Shown here in pieces: positions 1 through 6,407 of a DNA stretch of 59,711 nucleotides (its first letter is position 1; every line of letters begins with the position of its first letter). Source of the stretch: a virus; the IMG/VR virus record IMGVR_UViG_3300008448_000085, positions 1 through 59,711 of that record; one strand, written 5' to 3'. Position numbers and translations under genes: made by a program. The notes under the pieces were generated by a model that was given only the letters and a program-made list of their open reading frames with translations, had not been told where the DNA came from and made no database searches.

Positions 1-35
1 TGACGAATGAGAGCGTTCGCGCCGGGGGGGGAAGG
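1..35. repeat. Terminal direct repeat, left copy
   Basis: The first 35 bases, from TGACGAATG through a run of eight G to AAGG, are identical to the last 35 bases. This is the signature of a circular or circularly permuted molecule whose contig was closed by overlap. A true short terminal repeat is possible but would be unusually short. The G8 run is a plausible place for an assembler to break. Confidence 0.9.
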
Positions 36-138
36 GGGTCGGCTTTGCCCGTGGCTGGCGTGGTTCCGAACGTGTCGCAAGTCTATGCCACTCATAGGGT
101 TAAGCTTTCCGACAAGTGTACCAATCGACCCGGGCCGG

Positions 139-170
139 ATTGTATACAATAGGAAAGCGAGTGTATACTA
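139..170. promoter_or_regulatory. Paired GTATAC palindromes, operator or promoter candidate
   Basis: ATTGTATACAAT at 139-150 is a perfect 12-bp palindrome. Its core TGTATAC recurs at 162-168, 21 bases later, which is two helical turns. On the plus strand TTGTAT (140-145) and TATACT (164-169) also form a sigma-70-like pair with an 18-base spacer. A dimeric regulator binding two sites is the simplest reading; no binding protein is identified. Confidence 0.45.
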
Positions 171-219
171 GAATAGAATGCCCGGGATCGGGCGGAATGC
201 ATCGCCCCCCTGCGCATGA

Positions 220-257
220 AACGGCCCCGGGAAGGATTGCTCCCGCCCGGGGCCGTT
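220..257. terminator. Strong hairpin, possible terminator
   Basis: AACGGCCCCGGG (220-231) pairs perfectly with CCCGGGGCCGTT (246-257) around a 14-base loop. It lies 22 bases past the stop of the leftward gene 280-1233, where a terminator is expected. There is no clear T-tract, so it could instead be an mRNA 3'-protecting hairpin. Confidence 0.45.
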
Positions 258-279
258 CCCGCGATGGCTGCCCGGTTGC

Positions 280-1233
280 CTAGAACCGGCTGTCAGAGTA
301 ACCCGGGAGCAAATGCCGCGGGGCCGGGATTTCAGCCCACGGGACGCCAGCTGCCGCCGCTGCCGCCCGGTTGTATTCCGCTACGGCCTCGGCCTGCGCG
401 GCATCGTAGGGCAGCGTCCGAACCATTGCCCCGCCCGGGACCGCTGCCGGTATCGCGGCATGCCCCGCATACCGTGGGGCGGTATCGTCCGTGTCTGCCG
501 CATCGGCCACGGTGCAGGCCGAGTAGGTTTCCGGCTTGTGGGACTTGCGCCGTTCCATCTTCCACCCGCCCGCCATCGGGACCGCCGCGAACCGATACGC
601 TTCCCCGTCCGCCGTTACCCCGGGACGGTCCACCCACAGGGTACGGGTGGCGGTCGGGATCATCCGCCCGTCCGTCTCGGGGTATAGTGTACCCCCGTCC
701 ACGGTATACGCTTCCCCCGTCTTTTCCTCCCCGCCCGCCCCGCATAGAGCTTCCCGGGCATTCGCCCGGTCGATCTCCCGCCGGATTGCGGAAGGGTACC
801 GCGCCGCCACGGTTTCAATAGCAGCCGCCAATCGGGCCGGATTGTCCCCACCCGCCGACATGCTGGACACCCGCGGGAAGAATCGGCGGTCGCCTTGTCG
901 CCTTCCCGTACCATGCCGCCATTGTGCCCGTTCGCAGTATCGGGCTGCCCCCATGATCGCGCGCCCTACCTCATCTTCGGTTATCCCGGCTTTCGCATAG
1001 TCCCGATCCGTGAACACTTGAAGCATCATATCGGCCGCATCATCGCAGCGCGATGCCCGTACCCTGCCGGTCAACCCGTCCGCTCCCCCGGAACGAACGA
1101 ACCGACGAACCGCATAGCGGCGCAACCGTTCCAGATTGCCCGGGCATGACAGCCATACCAGCGGCTGAAAGATTGCCCCATCCTGCGATGGCGGGGCGTC
1201 AATGCGTCCGAATGTCGGGTGATAGATGGCCAT
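280..1233 (-). CDS. Hypothetical protein next to the control region
   Basis: A 317-residue leftward ORF. The ATG at 1233 was chosen over the longer frame (1425) because AGGAGGA sits at the right distance upstream and the duplicated promoter elements lie above it. It is rich in Arg, Ala and Gly, and the DNA is more GC-rich than elsewhere, with many CCGGG runs. A segment near residues 65-85 (CDDAADMMLQVF) weakly recalls sigma-factor region 2, not enough to assign. Its divergence from the rightward operon across palindromic operators suggests a regulatory role, but no HTH is evident. Function unknown. Confidence 0.7.
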   Translation of the reverse strand: MAIYHPTFGRIDAPPSQDGAIFQPLVWLSCPGNLERLRRYAVRRFVRSGGADGLTGRVRASRCDDAADMMLQVFTDRDYAKAGITEDEVGRAIMGAARYCERAQWRHGTGRRQGDRRFFPRVSSMSAGGDNPARLAAAIETVAARYPSAIRREIDRANAREALCGAGGEEKTGEAYTVDGGTLYPETDGRMIPTATRTLWVDRPGVTADGEAYRFAAVPMAGGWKMERRKSHKPETYSACTVADAADTDDTAPRYAGHAAIPAAVPGGAMVRTLPYDAAQAEAVAEYNRAAAAAAGVPWAEIPAPRHLLPGYSDSRF

Positions 1234-1325
1234 GGTACTAATCCTCCTAAGATGCCCCGGGGAGCGAACGTCCCCGGCGGTCCCTTTACTATCGGGGATA
1301 TCGTCCAGATAGTCAATAGGGCTGA

Positions 1326-1380
1326 AAAGATTTTTCCCCCCCCTCCCGCATATATACCGTTCCGATTCAAATCGGAACAA
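1326..1380 (-). promoter_or_regulatory. Promoter-like element, copy 1, with palindromic operator
   Basis: On the minus strand TTGTTC (1380-1375) and TATATA (1356-1351) are 18 bases apart, followed by GCGGGA and an eight-G run. The 20-base palindrome at 1359-1378 (arms GTTCCGATT and AATCGGAAC, two central bases) fills the spacer. A protein bound there would block polymerase. It would drive the leftward gene 280-1233. Confidence 0.45.
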
Positions 1381-1390
1381 ATCGACCGCC

Positions 1391-1406
1391 CCGATTGTAA
1401 AATCGG
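1391..1406. promoter_or_regulatory. Second CCGATT/AATCGG operator half-site pair
   Basis: CCGATT-GTAA-AATCGG repeats the core of the palindrome at 1359-1378, its centre 30 bases away (about three helical turns). The same factor probably binds both. It lies between the two promoter-like copies. Confidence 0.4.
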
Positions 1407-1458
1407 CCGCGGCTGGTTTGCACACTGGCCCACGGGCTAGGATATGCGGTCAGGTGGG

Positions 1459-1511
1459 AAAATATTCCCCCCCCCGTCCCGCATATACACCGTCGCAACT
1501 CAAATGCGGCG
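1459..1511 (-). promoter_or_regulatory. Promoter-like element, copy 2
   Basis: This is a diverged duplicate of the element at 1326-1380. On the minus strand both read ACGG, TATATA or TGTATA, TGCGGGA, a long G run, then an A/T-rich stretch. The spacer again holds an inverted repeat, but a different one: CGTCGCA (1491-1497) against TGCGGCG (1505-1511), one mismatch. The two copies may answer to different regulators. It lies upstream of the rightward gene at 1563 and may also influence it. Confidence 0.35.
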
Positions 1512-1562
1512 AGGGTAACGATATTACTATCTGCGCATGCGGGCAGATCAAAGGAGGTTTCC

Positions 1563-1673
1563 ATGACGATGAGCCATGATGATTTCCAGCGTGTCTACGC
1601 CGATTTTCGATCCCGCGGTTTCGATCACTGGAAAGCGATTTGGATCACGCTCTGCTCTTCAGCGACCGTCTAG
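1563..1673 (+). CDS. Small hypothetical protein, first gene of rightward operon
   Basis: A 36-residue ORF (starts MTMSHDDFQRVYADFR) with a near-perfect AAAGGAGG ribosome-binding site ending five bases before the ATG. The strong site is the main reason to call it. Its TAG stop at 1671-1673 abuts the hammerhead ribozyme motif, so ribosomes finishing this gene would run into the ribozyme fold. No known family; it may act partly as a leader ORF. Confidence 0.65.
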   Translation: MTMSHDDFQRVYADFRSRGFDHWKAIWITLCSSATV

Positions 1674-1724
1674 GCCGAAACCCGGGCGACCGGGTCTACC
1701 CGTGATGCGGGTACTGATGAGGCC
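1673..1724 (+). ncRNA. Type II hammerhead self-cleaving ribozyme
   Basis: All conserved elements occur in type II order. Stem II is GGCC (1673-1676) with GGCC (1721-1724). GAAA is at 1677-1680. Stem III is ACCCGG (1680-1685) with CCGGGT (1690-1695) and a GCGA tetraloop. The UC cleavage dinucleotide is 1695-1696. Stem I is TACCCG (1697-1702) with CGGGTA (1708-1713). The core CTGATGA is 1714-1720. Predicted cleavage is after C1696, 46 bases upstream of the next ATG, separating the first ORF from the rest of the operon mRNA and leaving a 5'-hydroxyl. Type II hammerheads are known from bacterial and phage DNA. Confidence 0.88.
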
Positions 1725-1742
1725 AAACCCTACGGAGGCTCC

Positions 1743-2084
1743 ATGTCAAAAGTGGATCACTCCCTAGTGATCATGGCAGCGTTGGCCGAGCCACTAGCCA
1801 AGCTTCGGGAAGCCGGGAATGTTTCCGTGCCGTCCGATGAGCTGGCGGTGCGTGCGGTCAAGGGTTGTCTGAACACTAGGACGGGCGGCTGGCGGGCTAG
1901 TAAGCCTGCCGACGATGCCGCCGGATTGTTGTGGTCGCTGGTCAAGTTTCACCGCTCTGGGGGCAGTCTCTACGGCTGGCCGTGGTTTGCGGATGAGGCT
2001 ATGCGGGATCAGTTAGACACGCTGGCAGTTGTACTGCTCGGCGGGTCGCGTGCGGCCAGTGAATGGCAGCGCGTGTTGAGTTGA
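1743..2084 (+). CDS. Hypothetical protein downstream of the ribozyme
   Basis: 113 residues with a good ACGGAGG site 6 bases before the ATG. It looks helical and soluble (alternating Ala/Leu helices, then a WPWFADEAMRDQ patch). It is the first complete gene on the 3' product if the hammerhead at 1673-1724 cleaves. No family recognised. Confidence 0.7.
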   Translation: MSKVDHSLVIMAALAEPLAKLREAGNVSVPSDELAVRAVKGCLNTRTGGWRASKPADDAAGLLWSLVKFHRSGGSLYGWPWFADEAMRDQLDTLAVVLLGGSRAASEWQRVLS

Positions 2085-2088
2085 CGGG

Positions 2089-2155
2089 ACCCGGGCAGGT
2101 GGCTGCGGCTAACGGGCGCTCGCCCAAGTAAGTCCGAATGCTGCCTGCCCGGGTT
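2089..2155 (+). ncRNA. Long-range hairpin downstream of 2084
   Basis: ACCCGGGCAGG (2089-2099) pairs perfectly with CCTGCCCGGGT (2145-2155), followed by TTGGTT. The loop contains a smaller GGGCG/CGCCC hairpin. It could be a weak terminator or the first half of a structured leader. Its 5' arm could instead pair with the CCTGCCCGGG segment at 2238-2247, so alternative folds are possible. Confidence 0.45.
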
Positions 2156-2168
2156 TGGTTGACGGTGT

Positions 2169-2297
2169 CCGAATAGCCCCCTCTGGGCAAAACGCATGCG
2201 ACGGCGTGCGTAGTCAACGCGGGGAGAACCGCCACTGCCTGCCCGGGCAGCTTCAGTGGCCTGCGATCCAACCGTTGGCTCAGAGGGTGCTATTCGG
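2169..2297 (+). ncRNA. Structured leader RNA candidate, multi-helix junction
   Basis: CCGAATAGCCCCCTCTG (2169-2185) pairs with CAGAGGGTGCTATTCGG (2281-2297), 16 of 17 positions, closing a 95-base interior. The interior holds an 8-bp hairpin with one G-U pair (2192-2211, loop GACG), a second hairpin closed by GCCACTG/CAGTGGC (2231-2260) around a CTGCCCGGGCAG palindrome, and a small CCAA/TTGG hairpin. It ends 34 bases before the ATG at 2332. It could be a riboswitch-like leader, an antitermination RNA or a small RNA. No known class recognised. Confidence 0.55.
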
Positions 2298-2331
2298 CTG
2301 CCGTTCGGTAGTCGATCTCACGGAGGTGCAT

Positions 2332-3081
2332 ATGCGTGTTCGCTATGCACCGGCAAACGCCAAGCTCTCCCGTCTGGAGGCTCGGCTGGGCGTCAAGGTC
2401 TACTCCTTTGACATGCTCTCAGGAGTGACCTGCCCTGGTGCCAAAGACTGCAAGTCTTGGGCCGAGGAGCAGAATGACGGCTCACGCCGAATCGTAGATG
2501 GGAAGCATACGGTGTTCCGGTGCTTCTCCGCCTCGCAAGAGGCTCAGTATACGAACGTGTTCGATTTCCGAGAGGAGAACACCCAGGCTGCTCTCAGCCT
2601 TGCGGCCAGTTCTCCCATGAAATGTGCTGCCGCCCTGGTGGCAGCATTGCCCGACGATGCGGCGGTGTGCCGTCCGCATGTGGCTGGGGACTTCAAACTC
2701 CTCAACTACTTCGATGCATGGCTTGAGGTCTGCCACCGCAGGCCTGACATGCGGTTCTATGCCTACACCAAGATGCTGCCCTTCTGGGCCAAGCGACGGG
2801 ATGTCCTCCCGCCAAACTTGGCGCTGACGGCCAGCCGTGGCGGCAGATGGGATCACCTCATCGACTCTGAGGGATTCCGCGAGTCGGTGGTGGTCTACAG
2901 CGAGCAACAGGCCGACGATCTGGGCTTGGAAATCGACCATGACGATCACCACGCCTACTCGCTCACGGGTGGTTCGTTTGCCCTGCTGATCCACGGCACT
3001 CAGCCGCCGGGCAGCGAGGCCGGCAAGGCCGTGCGGGCCTTGCGTGGCAATGGTTCTTACAACCGAAAGGTCAAGGTGTGA
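2332..3081 (+). CDS. GP88-family phage protein
   Basis: 249 residues. The ATG at 2332 follows ACGGAGG; the longer frame would begin inside the structured leader. The N-terminal half has the pattern I know for the phage gene-product-88 family: KVYSFDMLSG, then C-P-G-A-x-D-C, then a basic stretch and FRCFSAS. Paired cysteines (near residues 34, 39 and 64) suggest metal binding. The family is found in actinobacteriophages and metagenomic phages; its function is not established. It is the largest early gene apart from the recombinase. Confidence 0.75.
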   Translation: MRVRYAPANAKLSRLEARLGVKVYSFDMLSGVTCPGAKDCKSWAEEQNDGSRRIVDGKHTVFRCFSASQEAQYTNVFDFREENTQAALSLAASSPMKCAAALVAALPDDAAVCRPHVAGDFKLLNYFDAWLEVCHRRPDMRFYAYTKMLPFWAKRRDVLPPNLALTASRGGRWDHLIDSEGFRESVVVYSEQQADDLGLEIDHDDHHAYSLTGGSFALLIHGTQPPGSEAGKAVRALRGNGSYNRKVKV

Positions 3082-3082
3082 C

Positions 3083-3301
3083 ATGCGGATTCTTTCGCAG
3101 CCCGGTCACAACGACGGGCTGATTCGCGGCTGGCTGGCTTGGGAAGGCTCGCGATGGCCGTGCGAGGTCCGGGATGGAGTCATCTGGACTCGCAGCGCCG
3201 GCCACGCCGAGCGCATTCGACGCAGGCTGGATCGCACATGGGGCGAGTGGGGCTGTGGTGCCCCGATCCCCACTGTCGATTGGCCACGGGAGGAGGTGTG
3301 A
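3083..3301 (+). CDS. Small hypothetical protein
   Basis: 72 residues, Trp- and Arg-rich, beginning one base after the previous stop. The junction AGGTGTGACATG places the ribosome-binding site over the upstream stop codon, a layout repeated at the next genes. No family recognised. Confidence 0.65.
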   Translation: MRILSQPGHNDGLIRGWLAWEGSRWPCEVRDGVIWTRSAGHAERIRRRLDRTWGEWGCGAPIPTVDWPREEV

Positions 3302-3302
3302 C

Positions 3303-3506
3303 ATGCCCGAGCTGACTGACCTGGAGGAGGGCAGGTGCTTTGTCCTCCTCAGTGACTGTGAGACATGGGATGAGGTCAAGGATTGCGTGGTGCGATTCTC
3401 AACCGAATCCCAAGAGGCAGACAGGGAATGGGGTGACCGGATCGCAGGATACCGGGACATTTCCATCGAAGAGTTGGTGCGACATTACCTTGCAACCAAG
3501 GGGTGA
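3303..3506 (+). CDS. Small acidic hypothetical protein
   Basis: 67 residues, acidic, with a GGAGGTGTGACATG junction. The C-terminal half (ISIEELVRHYLATKG) looks helical. No family recognised. Confidence 0.65.
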   Translation: MPELTDLEEGRCFVLLSDCETWDEVKDCVVRFSTESQEADREWGDRIAGYRDISIEELVRHYLATKG

Positions 3507-3509
3507 GAC

Positions 3510-3761
3510 ATGCGGCGACTTGATGATCCCCCGATGCAATGGCGGTACGGGATTCGTTTGCGTGGCCTGTGGCTCGCCGCCAATGGCAGGTGGCTGAGGG
3601 ACGGGGCACACCCAGACGTTCAGCACTGGCCGACCATGCAGCAGGCTCGCGATTGGCGTGAGCGGCACATGCCCGGGGAACTAGAGGCGTGGGCTGAGTC
3701 GATTGGCATATTCCGAGGCGGCGTCGATGTGACTGCCGCTGTTCACAACGGGGAGGTGTGA
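3510..3761 (+). CDS. Small hypothetical protein
   Basis: 83 residues, Arg- and Trp-rich, starting three bases after the previous gene with GGGGTGAGACATG as junction. A central segment HWPTMQQARDWRERH looks like a DNA- or RNA-contacting helix, but no family is recognised. Confidence 0.65.
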   Translation: MRRLDDPPMQWRYGIRLRGLWLAANGRWLRDGAHPDVQHWPTMQQARDWRERHMPGELEAWAESIGIFRGGVDVTAAVHNGEV

Positions 3762-3762
3762 A

Positions 3763-3957
3763 ATGTTGAGAGTAAAGATTGAAACCGACAACGATGCGTT
3801 CGCAGGGCATGGGGAACAGGAGGTTGCCCGGTTGCTTCGGCTAGTGGCCGACCGGGTGGAAGACGGGCAACTGGACGGCCAACTAATGGACATCAACGGG
3901 AACCGCTGCGGGGCCTTTGACCTGCGGCTTGAAGCACCACAAGGCGAGGAGGTTTGA
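3763..3957 (+). CDS. Small hypothetical protein
   Basis: 64 residues. The pattern IETDNDAF..., then a helix RLLRLVADRVEDG, then DINGNRCGAFDL recalls small helix-strand proteins common in phage early regions. Junction GGAGGTGTGAAATG. Function unknown. Confidence 0.65.
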   Translation: MLRVKIETDNDAFAGHGEQEVARLLRLVADRVEDGQLDGQLMDINGNRCGAFDLRLEAPQGEEV

Positions 3958-3958
3958 C

Positions 3959-4489
3959 ATGGGCCAATACTGGAAAACGGTGAACCTAGACAAGCGTGAG
4001 TACATCTGCCCGCACAAGTTGGGAGGCGGGCTAAAGCTATGGGAGCAGGTGAACAATCCGCCCGGCACACCCGTGGCGCTGTTCATCCTGACTGCGGCCA
4101 TGCCAGTGCCAAGGGGCGGCGGCGATCTTCAGCCTCACCCCGTCATTGGCAGGTGGGCAGGCGACCGCATCGCCACCATTGGCGACTACGCCGAGGACGG
4201 CGATGTGCCGAAGTCGCGGATACCGGCAAGCATTCTCTATACGCTGTGCCGCTCACAGGAAGACCTGGACGAGCTGCGAGATGTCTATCGCCAGCGGGTG
4301 CGGGATCGCGACGTTTACACCGACAACGCACGCCAAATGCTCAAGCGCCTGCGTGGAAGGACAGCATTCACCGATGTCTCGGACATGGTGTGCGAGGCGA
4401 TTGAGCGTGAGTGCATGGGCAAGTTCGTCGGTGACGGCTGGAGAACATGGATTCCGACAGGCGCGCCAGAGGAGGCTGACTATGCGTGA
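3959..4489 (+). CDS. Conserved phage/plasmid hypothetical (MGQYWK family)
   Basis: 176 residues. The start MGQYWKTVNLDKREYI, then HKLGGGLKLWEQ, AAMPVPRGGGD and VIGRWAGDRI, matches a family I have seen in phages, plasmids and actinobacterial genomes, always without a known function. The ATG at 3959 follows GGAGGTTTGAC. It is one of the better-conserved genes of the early operon. Confidence 0.7.
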   Translation: MGQYWKTVNLDKREYICPHKLGGGLKLWEQVNNPPGTPVALFILTAAMPVPRGGGDLQPHPVIGRWAGDRIATIGDYAEDGDVPKSRIPASILYTLCRSQEDLDELRDVYRQRVRDRDVYTDNARQMLKRLRGRTAFTDVSDMVCEAIERECMGKFVGDGWRTWIPTGAPEEADYA

Positions 4490-4802
4490 CACCCTGTATC
4501 TCGGTGCCTGCCCATACGGTGAGGATGGTGCCTCAGTTGGGCAGGATGGCTACATGCGGCAGGCCCGCAAGGAATGTCGGGCCTACATCGGGCAACTCAA
4601 ACGGATGTTCGGTGAGCCGCCCGAGGATTGCTCCTTGGTCATACGGTCAAATCCGCATGACTTTGGAACCTACCTGTCTGTGGAGGCGCAGTTCAACACC
4701 ATGGCCGGGCAGGAGTATGCGTTGAGTTGTGACAACAAGCAGCCCAGGCACTGGGACGAGCAGGCCAGGGCAGAACTGGGACTGGAGGTGAACGATGCCT
4801 AG
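4482..4802 (+). CDS. Hypothetical protein
   Basis: 106 residues, overlapping the previous stop by eight bases, with AGGAGG just upstream. It reads as a compact mixed alpha/beta protein (YLGACPYGEDG, then a helix RQARKECRAYIGQLKRMFG). No family recognised. Confidence 0.65.
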   Translation: MRDTLYLGACPYGEDGASVGQDGYMRQARKECRAYIGQLKRMFGEPPEDCSLVIRSNPHDFGTYLSVEAQFNTMAGQEYALSCDNKQPRHWDEQARAELGLEVNDA

Positions 4803-5004
4803 CAAAACCAAACGCTACGCCGCGGTTTCTTGGTGTGCCGTGGACATCCAGAGCATGCGTCCGTGGTGGACGATCAAGCAATGCAACGAGTTCTTGGACG
4901 ACAACGAGGATCACATCCAAGTTGCGATGATTGAAGCCGGGGGCGATGCGATTCGCGAACTTCTTCCTACCACCGATACGGAGGTGAGCGATGCGACGAG
5001 TTGA
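4795..5004 (+). CDS. Small hypothetical protein
   Basis: 69 residues with an eight-base overlap with its upstream neighbour and CTGGAGGTG before the ATG. N-terminal strand-like YAAVSWCAVDI, then an acidic helical stretch. No family recognised. Confidence 0.65.
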   Translation: MPSKTKRYAAVSWCAVDIQSMRPWWTIKQCNEFLDDNEDHIQVAMIEAGGDAIRELLPTTDTEVSDATS

Positions 5005-5329
5005 AACCTACCGTGGCTCCAAGGAGTTCGTCCTTGCCTTGGAACCCGAGGACATGGAACACATGGCCCCAGAGTTCGACCGCATCCGCAAAGTCTGGGC
5101 CAACGAGTGGCACCTGCGTGGCAGAAAGGACGATGGCTCATGCTGCCTTGGCGTCGGCATCTCGGTGTACTACCTGCGACCAGGCAAGCGTAAGCCTGAG
5201 CGGCGGCAGGTCATCTCATGGACATGGACGCAGGGCGATCTGGAGGCAGATCGTACCCGCCACCTACCGCTGGGAATGCTCGCAGAGCATGGCGTGCTTG
5301 GCGTGTACGACTGTGGGCGGATGGACTAG
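4991..5329 (+). CDS. Hypothetical protein
   Basis: 112 residues, overlapping the previous gene by 14 bases with ACGGAGGTGAGCG as ribosome-binding region. Mixed charge, with a CC pair and SVYYLRPGKRKPERRQ. Function unknown. Confidence 0.65.
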   Translation: MRRVETYRGSKEFVLALEPEDMEHMAPEFDRIRKVWANEWHLRGRKDDGSCCLGVGISVYYLRPGKRKPERRQVISWTWTQGDLEADRTRHLPLGMLAEHGVLGVYDCGRMD

Positions 5330-5338
5330 GGAGCAACT

Positions 5339-5464
5339 ATGTGCCCAATGTGTGACTGCGAGGAGATGGCATGGGCCGCTCCTCTTGGATCGTTGTGGCA
5401 TGCCTGCTGTAGGGCATGCGGGTGGGTGTTTTCGTTTGAGGATTCAGAGGCATCGGACTCCTGA
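5339..5464 (+). CDS. Micro zinc-ribbon protein
   Basis: 41 residues with two cysteine clusters: MCPMCDC at the start and CCRACG at 23-28. The C-x2-C...C-x2-C spacing suggests one bound zinc. It follows the previous stop by nine bases with GGGAG upstream. It could be a small nucleic-acid or protein-binding factor. Confidence 0.5.
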   Translation: MCPMCDCEEMAWAAPLGSLWHACCRACGWVFSFEDSEASDS

Positions 5465-5503
5465 TGTCCACGGCATGGATGCAATCACGTTGAAGGACGA
5501 GCG

Positions 5504-5770
5504 ATGGCATCGATGCTTTACAACCCGTGCCGCCGGCTGCGGTACGAACTGCACATGAAACGACAGGAAGTGGATGTCCTGCGGCTGGTTTTACAGGTGA
5601 TTGCCACCCTACAGGAGGCCACGCCTGACATCGGCCTGACTCATCGGGCAGAGACAGTCTTCGCCCGACTTCACGCGGAGGTGGAGTGGTTCTTTAGGAA
5701 CGACGGTCACATGGAGGTGTCCAATGTGGGCGGTGCGAACAAGAAAGGAAATCCTGGCGGTGTTCGATGA
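5504..5770 (+). CDS. Small helical hypothetical protein
   Basis: 88 residues, mostly helical (KRQEVDVLRLVLQVIATLQE). Start chosen at the ATG preceded by AAGGACGAG. Its 3' end overlaps the next ORF by 47 bases. Function unknown. Confidence 0.6.
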   Translation: MASMLYNPCRRLRYELHMKRQEVDVLRLVLQVIATLQEATPDIGLTHRAETVFARLHAEVEWFFRNDGHMEVSNVGGANKKGNPGGVR

Positions 5771-5852
5771 GCGCTGGGAGGCGGAAGAGTGGATGCGGAC
5801 TTGGCGTTCCATCCACGGGCATGGGTGTTACATTGCGAGAACGGAGAACTGA
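5724..5852 (+). CDS. Micro protein, Trp/Arg-rich
   Basis: 42 residues (MWAVRTRKEILAVFDERWEAE...) with GGAGGTG upstream and an almost abutting downstream gene (GAACTGACATG). It overlaps the preceding gene in another frame. The good site and spacing support it. Confidence 0.5.
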   Translation: MWAVRTRKEILAVFDERWEAEEWMRTWRSIHGHGCYIARTEN

Positions 5853-5853
5853 C

Positions 5854-5991
5854 ATGGTCACAGCCGGTGAACTGTACAAGTGGCTGGCCGACAAGCCTGC
5901 CAATACCCCGGTGTACGTGGAGGTCGATGGCGTGTCGCTGGTGTGTGGCGACCACTGGATCGATGTGGGCCGAGAGGAGGACGAGGAATGA
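5854..5991 (+). CDS. Small acidic hypothetical protein
   Basis: 45 residues. The pattern 'VTAGELYKWLADKPANTPVY' followed by 'GDHWIDVG' resembles small early phage proteins that start with a helix and end in a strand. It begins one base after the previous stop. Function unknown. Confidence 0.55.
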   Translation: MVTAGELYKWLADKPANTPVYVEVDGVSLVCGDHWIDVGREEDEE

Positions 5992-6200
5992 GTTACCGAC
6001 CGATGGTGAAGGTGGGCAATGAGTGGGCTGGCAATGGCGTTCGGTTTGCCACCCGGGAAGAAGCCGAGGCATCGGCCCGTGATCTGTACGGGCGGTGGAC
6101 CCTGTGCGTGGACCACCGTGCCGATGAGTCCGAAGATGCGGTAAACTGCGAGTGGGACGCAGCCCGCGGCAACGTACATCTGGAGGTGGTCAATGCCTAA
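5988..6200 (+). CDS. Conserved small phage protein (MSYRP family)
   Basis: 70 residues. MSYRPMVKVGNEW..GNG, then FATREEAEASARDLYGRW, is a recurrent pattern among small phage proteins of unknown role. The start overlaps the previous stop (GAGGAATGA). Confidence 0.65.
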   Translation: MSYRPMVKVGNEWAGNGVRFATREEAEASARDLYGRWTLCVDHRADESEDAVNCEWDAARGNVHLEVVNA

Positions 6201-6396
6201 ACCATGCACGGTTACCCTGCACATCGACTGGGAAACGCTGCGCAATCAGAAGGGTTTCTTACTGTCGTTGACCGAGACGTACGGCGACGGCCTGCTTGGA
6301 GGTGTGATCGAACTGATCGACAGCATCCAAGATCAGGCATACCACCAGGGTTGTGATGTCAAATGGCTACGGGAGACCGCCGATGCTAATGATTGA
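6193..6396 (+). CDS. Small hypothetical protein
   Basis: 67 residues ending RETADAND. The same C-terminal ending (ETADAND) closes the next gene, because both 3' ends share a junction repeat that contains the next gene's ribosome-binding site. Function unknown. Confidence 0.65.
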   Translation: MPKPCTVTLHIDWETLRNQKGFLLSLTETYGDGLLGGVIELIDSIQDQAYHQGCDVKWLRETADAND

Positions 6397-6407
6397 ACTG
6401 ACCGACG
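6371..6407 (+). repeat. Junction repeat A, copy 1
   Basis: This segment spans the end of one gene, the ribosome-binding site GGGAG and the start of the next (IELTD). It is repeated with a few changes at 6561-6597, 190 bases downstream, marking a tandem gene duplication. Confidence 0.7.

Larger units (their letters stand above)
36..279. other. Non-coding control region, right half
   Basis: No credible gene is seen here. With 59387-59711 it forms about 570 bases of continuous non-coding DNA across the contig junction. It holds a two-site palindromic operator (139-170) and a 12-bp-stem hairpin (220-257). It lies downstream of the leftward gene 280-1233 and upstream of the leftward virion block. 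Confidence 0.6.

Noticed and set aside
216-1241. Several plus-strand ORFs over 280-1233
   Set aside because: Pro/Arg-rich shadows without ribosome-binding sites; the minus-strand gene has a strong site.
2085-2160. HDV-like ribozyme at the hairpin 2089-2155
   Set aside because: No P1 partner upstream of the long helix could be found, so the double pseudoknot cannot be built.
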